Source of the DNA: Ischnura elegans
Lineage: Eukaryota > Arthropoda > Insecta > Odonata > Coenagrionidae
Direction of reading: 5' to 3'
DNA: 64,000 nucleotides
Assembly (NCBI RefSeq): GCF_921293095.1
Contig: NC_060254.1
Span: 62,542,069 to 62,606,068, forward strand
The notes beneath the pieces were generated by a model. The model was not told the DNA's origin. It was given only the letters and a program-made list of their open reading frames with translations, and searched no databases. The translations under genes and the position numbers were made by a program. Each line of letters starts with the position of its first letter. Positions within the stretch are counted from its first letter, which is position 1. Below, piece by piece: positions 38,101 to 50,100 of this stretch.

Positions 38101-41100
38101 TTCTAGTTGTGAAGTAAGTACACTTCCTGACCAAGAATAATTTGATATTGTGATTAGAGTGCATGGAATACAATTGTAAATATGTATTTGTATATTTATA
38201 AATATATTTGACACAAGAACAATGTTTTATTGTACTTTGATATTATTGTACAGTAATTCCTCCACTTACGAATATTTGACATTTGATGAAACTTTCAGTG
38301 ATACAAACATTCAAAAAATTGAAACTTGCCTGAAATTTCAAATTTGGTGCCTTTGAGGTGGGCCAACGCAATGCGGCTTGGTGTAGAGGAACTTGCGTTT
38401 TGAGAACAGTCTAAATGAAGTATCAATTAAACTGTAGCAAAGTCAAGAACTGTTCTGCGTTTCGCATTCTTTTCATTCCTGAGGGCAATGAAATTTTTTT
38501 CAACTCCAGCCGCATCGCATGTGCACCAAGATCAGTTTGTCGCCATCGTGAATTAATGCAAAATTGTAATGCAGTGTTGGATTCCTGCAGGATAACTTCT
38601 CTTTTCATTGCCTTGTTGAGGTTTTTCAACTTATGAACAAGGTCTCAGAACGCATCTTGTTCGTATATCGAGAACTTACTGTATCATGGTATTATGCAGC
38701 ATTGGTAGTGATTAGAGAGAACGACTTTTTAGAATCTCTGCATTCTACCCTTGAGATATTTTTTCATTTACTTAGTCAAAAGAATTTTTAAATCCATGGT
38801 GGTTAATTAAATAAGGATGGTTCAGTAAAAGATATCTTATATATTTCATCCAGGTCGATCAACATTAGGGGATTAATTATCATGAGGGACATTAATAGAG
38901 ATTTATTAATCCCGTGGATAGTTGGTTTGACAGCTATGCTGTTGTATTAAAAGAATTAATGCTTATGATACAGTGGTAACGTATGACCTTTGAAGTGTGT
39001 GAAGTGCAGACATAAGACCTTTGAAGTGTGGACTTACTCTTTGTGGTATAACAATTTATAGCCCCAGGTTCACAGCAGCTACATCTATGCTAATTGTTTG
39101 TTTAGTTACTTAAGAAAATTTATACCATCTGAACTTGTCATTTGTAGCATAAGGGTAAACTGAATGGAAGAACATGAATGAAAACACTGAACATTCAGAA
39201 CTTAGCTTTTACAGAATTTAGAGATCTAGTTTTTACTGGTAACTGCTAAGTCATTGCTTGCTGCCAACACAGATGAAAGTGTGTGATCTACGTTAACCCT
39301 GTTCATGTGTTTTTGTTTTCCATTGAGAGTAATTGCAGAAGCCCATGATGTGTGATGAATTATAAATCCTCAAATTATTAAATTATGAAATAGTCAATTG
39401 TGGTGTAACTTTTTTTGTTATGTTTTAAAAATGGATGAGTTGGTTCCTAAATTTTTTTCGGTTCTCGGTATCGGTACAGTTCTCCCCTTCGGTTCTCGAT
39501 ACTTGGTCCAAGGATGAACTCTTATTATCTGAATTAAAGGCAAATTTAAATGAACAACCGCAAGAAGTAAATGTAAATAATTTCACTGAAGATGTAAATT
39601 AGCAGGAAGACTCTGTAAAAAACTTAAGATCGTCTCTATAATTTCATTTGCCAAGTAAAAAAGTTTAAATAACACATTTGCAAAGAATGCATTATCAACC
39701 AATATGTCACATTACATCAGGCAGTCTCTGGTCCTTTCTCCAGGTTTTTATTTCAAAATTTGAACATTTTTACTCAGTCTATCCTTTTTTTGGCATAAAT
39801 ATTGCCTGCGGTGCTGAACAGGCATTCACTAATAGCAGTAGCGGTCGATGTTGATTTTGAAGGGCCGTACGAAATATGCTTGGAGCACAGTTTACATAAT
39901 GCAAAGATAGTATAGCATCAGGATTAATGGTGAAACTCCCCCAACTTTTGGCGACATCATCTGTTCATTTGTTGTAACTTGTTGGTCAGTTCAAAATATA
40001 TTCTGTATTCTTCGATGTTACTTAAATTGTTATTCTAATTGACAACTTATTCGCATGCTTCACTGTCTCAGTACCAACTGCCCAACACACCAGTACAGCG
40101 ACCGTGGATAAACTGAGCGGTTGTGAGCTAACGCAAAAATGTTATTCAGTGTTGCATTCTGCAGGAGAGACACACTTTTCGCTGCCTTGTATAAGTTTAT
40201 CAACTTACAAACAAGCTCTCAGAACGCATCTTGCTCGTTTGTCGAAGAATTACTGTATATGTTCACTGCATAGCACATGGCATTACGGAGAGTCTTCTCA
40301 TCTGAAAGCCACCTGAATATCATGTGAACGGCGGCCAGCTAAAAGTCGTTTCTATTGAAAGCAGCCTCAATGTATCATTGTCTGTATTTCACGCTGTAGA
40401 CAGTGCATCGTCGGGCCGAATTGAAATGGGCGCTATGCTGTCAATGGCGCAATCGACTCGTTTGACATAGAGACCTATGGTAAGTTGAAAGAACGGCGCC
40501 ATGCCGTGGACGGTGGTAGGCGAAAAGTCAGCTTGTTTGAATGCGGCCATGGCTACGGAAATGTTACAGCGTCGGCGAGAGCGATTAACTGACATCCTTA
40601 AGTGCACGTGTTAGCGAGCAACTCTCAAAAGAATAAAAACATGGATGCCATGCAAGTGGAAGGTAATATTTGCGTTTTTAAATCTTTTTTTTCACCGTTT
40701 GGCCTTGAATATGTCGCAGACCATTTCGGCTTTGGGTGCCAAGTTCAAATTCTCGCCACCATTACAAGCCGGTTTCAAAGTACAGACTTTACGCAATCGG
40801 TTCTCAATACCGGTTCCATAGGCCAAGAACCGGCAGTACCAAGAATCGAGTACCGGAACCGACCCATCTCTAGTTTTAAATAATGTAAGCCAGTGAAGTT
40901 ACACTTCTTTATTATCAGTATCATGGTAAGAGAAACTATTGATAAGTACAACTGATTGGCTACAGATCTTATCTTGCATACTCACATTGCTTCGTTGTCT
41001 GACATTGATATGTGACAAAAATTGTGTAATACATAACCCATTGCATGCAAGTGGATTAATAATGACAGTAATATTGGGCTACAACGAAGAACTTATATGT

Positions 41101-44100
41101 GGTAATTATGAGGTTTGTACTACATTTAGATTAATATATTAACTTCGTTTATCTGAATTATTGTAATTTCAGTTTGTTTCTGATAAATAAAAGACCAATG
41201 CTTATGGTTAATAATTTTTACACTGAGGATGGAGCTATTAATTATCTAATATTTTTGTGTGCTTGCAAATAGCATTCAGCACATTAGTCATACATAGTAG
41301 TCCTTACAGAAAATATTTTATATTTGGTCACATTAAAATGGTCTGTACAGGAGAGAAGTTGGTTAAATGCTGATGAAGACAGCTTTTTCAAATCTCTTCC
41401 TGCTTCTGTTGGTATGAGTGTACTTATGCATTAATGCACTAAAAATATTCTTTCCTGCCCTTATTTAAATTTTTGTTGTGCGAGGGATATTATCTGACCC
41501 TCTCGTATAATATAATATTTAGGAACCGCTTACCATAAGCAACTTGATGATAACTGCTAAAGGCTGTTTATTGCACCCAATACTTTCAAAAGTAAAATGC
41601 ATGGCAAATGTGGAAAAAGCTTGCAGGTGCTATAGATGCAAAAAAAGGTTTGATTATGTCCCAATATATGGAATACACCCACCACTTATTTGACCGAAAG
41701 GTTTGAAATAGGATCTCCAATGATATTTAAGAAAAATTGGGAAATATACAGTGGTCAAAACTTTACTTGAGGGTTTTTAAATGCCAGGTATGTCTTTGCA
41801 CTGTCAAATTAGAGTTGCGAAAATACTCCATTGTGCTCCAACAATCATAAAAAAGAATGTTATGCAGCCTCTTTCAAATGTCCTCTGAGAAGGGCTGTGA
41901 GACTCAGAGAATTACATATTTTTTCTGATCTTATTGTCATAAATGTATATTTTATTGTAATGACTTAAAATTCGTAAGCTTTGTTTAACTCTTAATAATT
42001 TGTTGATTTTTCCAATATGTTTATAAAATGCAAGCTGACACCTATCTCTGCTAATGCTTGCTATGTCTTATGTGCCACATGCAATTATAAGTATCCCTAA
42101 AATTTTATTTGAGTGTTCTCATAAATGTATTTAGATATCAAATATATACGATAAAATTTTATTTCCAAAGCAGAATATGGACATCGGATCAATAGTTTCC
42201 CAGAGGTTAACTGCTCTGAGAAAACTTCAGGAGAACCCTGATGATGTCGATGCCCTCAATGAAATGACTCAGGCTCAAAAAGATGTAAGTATTAGAAATT
42301 TATAACTCCATATTTGCATTGCATTTGGTTAATAATAAACCTTGCTATGTTACTCTATGAACTACTACCCATGCTCCTTGGTAAGCGTTGATAAATAATA
42401 ATCAGAAAAATGGTATGGTAATTTTAATGGAAAACTAGGCCAGAGTAATGATAGAGAGATTACCAGTGCTTGACTCAATTAAAATGCCATACTGGTGTGT
42501 AAGAGCAGCCAAAGGTGTTGTCACATGCATCATCATTGTATGGAGCAAATGGCATCTGAAAAAAATGGGATGGTTCTTTGTTCTGTATTCACTGCTCCGT
42601 GAATATTACATGAATTCTTAGATATGCTATTCATTTTGTTTTCCAATTTCCATAGCATAGTGAAATTTTGTTTGACAATTTCTGATAGGTTTGCATTATT
42701 TATCATTGTCATTTCTGTCAACGGTTACGCATCTGTATTAATTACAAGTGAATACTCTATTCACATTTGTGTATGCATTAGCTATAACTTTTATAATGTT
42801 TTTCGACAATCCTTTCAGCATCTGTCTCTGTCATTTATCGTGAAAATAATTATTCTTCCATTAACCTTCAATTTGTATTATAGATGCAAGTTTGGGCAGA
42901 GTCTAAATCACAGCCTGGACTTTTTACTGGTAGTACTGGAGCCAAAGTCTTATCTGCTGCTGAACTTGCTTCTGGTAGTCAGGCATGGGCACGAAAGGTA
43001 TACATTACTTCCTTCTTAATTCATTGTAATAATTACCTAAATCTTGTGTATAAACCATTTTTTCTTCGTTGTATGTTCTCATATCATAATCTGAAGAGTT
43101 AGGCTTGCTAATCAGTATTCCTTTCCTTTTTTTATGTGACATTTATTATAAGACCAGCATATTGCTCTTCTTACTACATCCATCTGTCTTCCATAGTGTG
43201 TGTTTGCATGCTCCATGTTTATTACACAGCCTTTGTCTAACCCAGATAATTATTTTGAGTGCAGTCTACTATTCAAGCAAATAACACCTTGAAGTCAATC
43301 ACAGTTTAAGGTTTTTAATGAACCTTATTGATTTTCCCTATTCCAAAGAGCTTTAATCTTGCTGCCCTTTCATTTTCACTTGAAACTTTCCCAACTTGTC
43401 ATTTAATTGTGGTTGTAGTGGTGGAAACTGCATAATACTTTTGAATCATATTTCATTATGAATATAAAACTTTAAGGAAAATCTTCTTTTTGCCCTATTT
43501 CTTGCTTAAGAGCAATTTGGGTTTATAAGAGCACATGATTGCTAATGCTTATGTTACAAGTTGCATTATATTTCTTCATTGACCAGTCTTTTTATTCATG
43601 CATTGAATTTCTGTAAATTAGTTTGCGCACTCTTTATTCCTAATTTTTTAACTCACTTCCATTCTTTCCCACTGCAAAATTTTCCAAAGTGAGCCATACC
43701 CTTTCAAAATATATAAATAATATTTGTTCGCCGTTGGTTAACAGCTTATCTTTCCATTTTTTATGTGTGTTTATGGACCTAGAATGAACTCTTTTACAGA
43801 GTGTGTACTATTTAAACTAGGATTAGTGAACATTTTATGTGATAAAATGCGTCAAACCTATAAATGGAAAGATGAATTACAGCCTATAACAAATTTTCAG
43901 GTGAAATACTTGATTCAAAGAGACTTAAGATTATGTGATCAATTTTACCAAATTGGCTGCTTGTTTAAAGCTACCTACACTTTGATCTCATAGCTAGCCT
44001 CTCTCCTCTCTTTGAGTCAGGTTTCTTCCCCGTGCAGGTATGGACCATGCAGCATTACTCATGTCAGTTTATTATACAAAAATTTCTCATATTTTCATAA

Positions 44101-47100
44101 GTATATAGTGGGTTTAAAAATAAGTTTAAATGAAAGAAAAATTTTTGAGTATGCAAGATGGAATCCATATCTGTTGATGGAAAGGTCATCTCTGACACAA
44201 CAGAATGAAAGTGCCACTGAAAGTTGACCTTTTCAAGCCATCTCTTAATTTCACGTAGTTCCCCAGTTAAATTGTTGCCATTTATGTGATGATCATGCCT
44301 TTGCTGAATTCAAGCTACCCCTTTTCTGTATATATTAAGAAAAATTATATTTTTCGTACGTTTCTTGGTACATATTTCCAAGGTAATTCATGAGTTTGAT
44401 TGAAATACAGTAAAGAAGTCAACCTCTCCTTTCATTTCTTGTAATGGACTTTATTTTTATAAAATTAGCTTCTATCTCATGATACCCTCATTTTACTTAT
44501 ATTTTTTTCTTTATGTAATTTTTATGTGATTACTTGTTACCAATTTTGTTCTTGTTATAAAAAATATGCAATGTTATGTTAAACTATTCCTTCATTTTAC
44601 CATCATTTAGAAGAAAGAGTGGACAAGATCTGGGTAGCCAGTGACAACTTTTCATTAAAGGCATACATTTTTGAAGTGATCATTATTATTTTTTAATTGA
44701 GGGTTTGAATTTTATAAAGTGTCCATTGATTCAGTCAAATCTGTTTGTGCTTTACTTTAAATTTTTTGCTTCAAAATTAGAGAGAGTTGATTTCTTCAGC
44801 GATTCAATTTTAGCTTATCATTATTTTAAACAAAACCAAAGGCATGGAAAAATGACAAGTACTCAAACTGGGGGACTGTGAAATCAGGAGAGCACCTGAG
44901 AATTTGTTGCAGGCTTTCAGAATCACTCAGCACAAGCGATGGAGTGCTATTGGACGTGGGTGGCCAGGGTGGATAACCTGTGGATTTGAGGACTTGGAGC
45001 AGATGGATCAAACCCTTGTGTTGTGAGTAATATATGGTTGATAAAGATTTGAGCATGGATGCTGACATAATTAGATAATTTATAGGTGAGTATTTGATTT
45101 GCTGACTTTATAGTTCAAGCTGCATATAATTGTCCTGTTATGGAATTTAAGTTGAATCAATTTTTTTATATCTATAATTATCAAATGGTAGTGTAATTAA
45201 ACTTTACTTGATGGATTATACATGAATGCATTTTTATTACCATGAATATTTTTAGTATCTTATTTGATGACTGATAGTTGCCAACATATTTTATGACGTT
45301 TCAAAATATTATTAAAAGAATCACATGTCTTTTTAGTATGGAAACGTTGACGTGCATACTGTAATGTATTTAAATTGATGTTACTTTGGATTGTGTTACC
45401 AGGTCACATGGTGTGGTAAGCAAAGTAACCAACCTATAATTATTTTTACATCCTCTCTAAATATGAAGGAAAGTTTTGTTATTTTCATATGTCTGAGGAG
45501 GACTTTTGCAATCTAAAAGTATTTCCTGAAATATGTTTCTTCATATGGTGTTGGTAGTCTTTGAAATGAATTGATAATGTTTGCAATTCTTTGGCACTAT
45601 GATTAAAGCATGGTTAATTGAAAATTATTTTATCATTAGAAACAATAATAAGGAATCTGACCATCAAAAAATCTATTTTTGCTCCCCATTTGCCTGTCAA
45701 AAGAGAAAATTTTCTGCTGCTAACTACCAGCTATTGTCAGCCACCATTATTATTCAATTCTATTTTGTCTTTAGTTATTGTGATTCCGATTTCATTTTTG
45801 ATGCAATGTAAAATTTGACATAAATTACTATTTGCTCTGTAAAAATATGCTTCACTAATGAGGTGACCATTTTATCTCATATCTGATTCTGTTTTTGATT
45901 TATTGAGACTTGAATTGATTTTAGATCCAATGATGTCATAGATATCTTATTGCGTCATCATCGTAGGAAGAAGCTCATTGCCTTACTTGAAGGAAACACT
46001 TGATATTTGGTTATTTCAGGCATAAATCTTTTTCCCCCAGACATAATTCCTCTTTTGTTGGTTGATTTTAATGCATATATTTGACCGTCTGCTTTATTAA
46101 TCAATATTCTATATGAAAATATTATACTCAATTTGTGTAGACTAAAGTAACAAAATTGTGTTGTTTTTTTTTTCAAGACTGAATTTTGTGATCCTGACAT
46201 TTCTGTCCAGAAATGTACCAATTTTTATTTTTTTATTGTTATTATTAATGCTTTTGCTTCAGAACATTGTCAAATTAATCGCTATCTGTCCAATAAATTG
46301 ATAAAGAATCTACCTCCACCATCAAGAATTACCCTCTGAAAGAATGCCCAGAAGAGAAGATGGTGATTTGTCCGCTGTATATCTAACAGAATTTTCCTTT
46401 ATGAGTTTAGCAACATGACGCCTTTGTGTAGCATCATAGGTTCACTCAGTTGCATTCTGCATTTTATTTAATTAGTAACAGTACAGTTGCAACTTCTCCT
46501 TAGGAAAGAAAAGTATGGGATTAACTGATGAAAGCTATTGTAGTAAATAATATCAATTCAGCTTTTTTTTTTGTTGTCAGTGACTGGGAAAAATCCCTTA
46601 TACATACATATTCCCTTTACATGGTCACAAGCTCAGTTAAACAAATGTAAGTGAATGTAGCTAAATTTTGCATCTGTTGGATTCTTGCTTATGGTATTCC
46701 AAACCACTTTCAATCACGGACTTAATTGTTTTAAATATTAAAGCTAAAATTCAGTCAATTTTTTCAAATCTTGTAGAAGAATTAGGTTATTCCTTATTTA
46801 ATCATGCACATAGTGCTGTGTTATTATTATTTCTCTAATGAGTGTTTTCAGTTTTTAATATTGCGTTAATATTTTGGGTACAGGATCAGTTAAAATGTGC
46901 CACTCCATTGACTGGAGGGATGGGAATGTTATTGCTACAAAAAATGGGATGGAGACCCGGTGAAGGCTTAGGAAAGAACAAGGAAGGAGTTTTGGAGCCC
47001 TTGAGACTCGATGTGAAGACTGACAAAAGAGGTTGGTATTGCATGCTATTCATACCATTTTCAAAAAATGTCTACACATCCCTCTTTATACATATGTTGT

Positions 47101-50100
47101 CAAATGATTTTCTCATTAATATTCGTTTTGAATTGGGAAGGAATTTATTTTACCTTTACATTACCTTCATGTTACCGTGAATGCCTCATGCTGTTGTGTC
47201 TTCACCATATTTCATTTGTGAGGTTGGTATGCAGCCAATATTCTCTTATGCCATTTTGTAAAGCTTATTCCCTTCCTACCCTTAGTCTACTCCGGCAATC
47301 CTTGCCTCTTTCATCTAGATTCTGGCTTCACTTTCCCCCTAGAAACCCACATCATACTCAATATATGTAAATACTGCTATCCAGTTTGATACTAGTATCC
47401 TCAAAAAACAATAAATAAAATTACTGTAAGTACCTGCAATGGTTGACAATTGTTTTGGTTCTCATAATACCCTTAGGTAGAGGTGTGCCAAAAGCAGTCA
47501 CTCATTGTTCCTCAAGCACCCAAATTAGTACTCATATGAGATTGAAAGTTCTAATTTAAGTGAATCATAATGGGATACTTAACTTTAAAAGTTAAAGGGC
47601 CATTTTGGAAGCTAAAGTTTTTGTTTTGCTGGAATTCAAGTGTTTTGTTTCATAACTGATTGCGTTTAGCCACTTGATGTTGGAGTGAAATATGTATGGC
47701 CTTTCTTCATCTATCAACACTACTCCAATGCCGCTAGCCAGTAGCTGCTTGGTATCTCTTAGTATGCTCTCTTGCCTCCCTATCTCAAGGGCAGATGCTT
47801 TAAAGTTCAGCACAGCAGAGCTAGAGTAGAATTTCTATCCACCGAAGAACCGAAGCTATCGAAGTCTCATTGCACTGATAGGACATTGCTATTGATCCGT
47901 CCAAACATTTTAGATGAGACATAATTTATAAAACTTGTAATAATATAATGTTAATTATGATAACCATGGTAATTATTGACTTTGTACTCTTTCACTATTT
48001 TTTATTACTTGATCTCAATTTATTTCATCGGTTACTAATAATTTTCATGATATATCTTGAAAATGATGTGGAACCATTGAATTTCATTGAGATTGCGTAA
48101 TGAGGTGTGGAAGTGTACAAAATTTATAATTTCTGTGGCTGTTTTGACTACATTCAATAAAGGAACCCTATTTCTTTTTCAACTTTTTTCCAGATTTACA
48201 TATATTCTAGTACTTAAAAAAATTCTTTATCATATTTAAATCCAGTAAGTTTATTCAATGATAGATTTTTAAGAGGTGTTCAATATTTTTGCAAATTAAT
48301 TTTTTTTTTAAACTAAAGTAAGATTTTCCATTTGCAGGCTTGGTGTCTCAAGAAGAATTGCATCGCCATACTAATGTGCATCGCCGTGGGCATGTGGCTC
48401 GATCACATTCACGCCATTCGTTTGGTAAATATCAATTTCTTGCTTGGGAATTTTGTCACAGATTGAATACAATAAAATTCAAGGCTTGGCAAGTCACTTT
48501 TACAGTTCCCCAAATAATTTCAAGCTCAGGCCCTTTAGCAAATTTTTGAAAAAACCAACCCTCTTATTGATTTTGGAGTGGTAGAGTTCATATCGGCATC
48601 AAAGTAATGAAGCTATCCATTGTAGGTATGACTATCGTTAGTTAACATAAAATTGTAATGCAGTGCTGCATGCTGTAGGATAACTACACTTTTTTATTCC
48701 CAATCTGGGTCTAATATATTCTTTTTTTGGTGGAAATATTGCCTGCAATACTGGACAGGCATTCACTGAAAACAATAGTGGTCGATGTTGATTTTGAAGC
48801 ATTGTGCAAGATATGCTTGGAGCACAGTTTACGTACTGCAGAGCATCAGGGTCATTAGTGAAACTCTCCCAACTTTCGACGGCATCATCCATTAATTTGT
48901 TATAACTTGTGAGTCTGTTCAAAATATATTGTGTTCTGAAATGTAGCTTCAATTGTTACTATAATTGACAACTTATTCGCATGCTTATTTCCATGATTTT
49001 CGATTAAAATTTTATTTTTCTCACGAAAATAATGTAAATGAAATTAGGCTTCCATGTGAATAAAATGCAAAACATCTGATGCTTACCTTTTGCAGAAAAA
49101 TAAAATTTTCATTGAAAATCATGGAAATAATGGTGAACAGCAGGCTTTTGTTTGATGAAAGGTAGAAACTCAGGATGAGTTGGTTCTTAAATTTTTTCGG
49201 TTCTCCCTCATCGGTTTTCAGTTCTCGATACTCATTTCTAAGGATGAACTCTTATTATCTGAATTGATGGCAAATTTAAATGAACAACCACCGGAATGGA
49301 ATAGGAGTAATTTCACTAAAGACGTAAATTAGCAGGAAAGCTCTGTAAATAAAACTGGTGTGGTAGTGACCCATGTAGCTTTTGGACACCTATGTTTTAA
49401 ATTGTTTATAAGTGTCTTTGATATTAATGGGAGTTGCGATGAATAATGTATTCCTTCTTATAATTAGAAATTTGATGTGCATTTTTGTTTGCTATATCAA
49501 TATCACTAATGAAAAATTATATGTTTCTTTTTGTTGTTTCAGGGAAGCATCCAGTGTCTGTCCTAGTTGAAATTTGCTCAAAAAGGAGGTGGAAAGTTCC
49601 ACATTTCCAGCTAGTATTTGAAAGCGGGCCAGATCATAAGAAAAGCTTTTTGTTCAAGGTAATTACTCATAAATCATCATGTAGCTACTACTTTGTGGAA
49701 GAAACAAAATTGATATGTGTGACACCAGGGTTTTATTATAATTTAGTTATACATGTTTATGTCAAAAATTTAATAATTAAGTTCCAAAACTTTGCAATCC
49801 ATTTCCATCTCTGCAATCCATATCTATCCTTGATGTTAATTAACATCCAATGTGTGCAGTGAAGGAATGATGACCTTGGTTGAATTAATGATAGGCCTTG
49901 TACGACACATTTGTTTGACAAGATTAAATTTCTGACTTTTTATAAATTAAAAAAAGTTAGCGCTGAGTAATTAATTATTATTAATCATCCAACTAAGTAT
50001 TCACTTAAAGATGGTGTAAAAAATTGAAAGTATGTTATTGCTTTCTCCTATTCATATTTTCCTATTTTTCGTGGATTTATGTGGTTATGTTATGTTATTT

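Larger units (their letters stand above)
39430..40872. mobile_element. hAT element with transposase remnants, 1.44 kb
   Basis: A perfect 8-bp duplication GTTTTAAA flanks it (39422-39429, 40873-40880). Ends: AATGGATGAGTTGGTTCC on the left and, reversed, TAGAGATGGGTCGGTTCC on the right. On the minus strand at 39840-39783 it encodes ISECLFSTAGNIYAKKR, the hallmark of the hAT transposase C-terminal dimerisation region. A + strand frame at 39500-39601 (KDELLLSELKANLNEQ) is shared with a second copy near 49230-49330. The gene is broken and rearranged, so the copy is dead. Confidence 0.8.
38114..41350 (+). other. SON intron 8 with Tigger and hAT copies
   Basis: 3.2 kb. It contains a Tigger-like element (38251-38681) and a 1.44 kb hAT-like element (39430-40872). 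No other gene is supported. Confidence 0.65.
48425..49542 (+). other. SON intron 13 with hAT pieces and a palindromic MITE
   Basis: It contains a rearranged relative of the 39430 hAT (48640-49345) with a 146-bp MITE (48985-49130) inserted in it. Confidence 0.7.
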
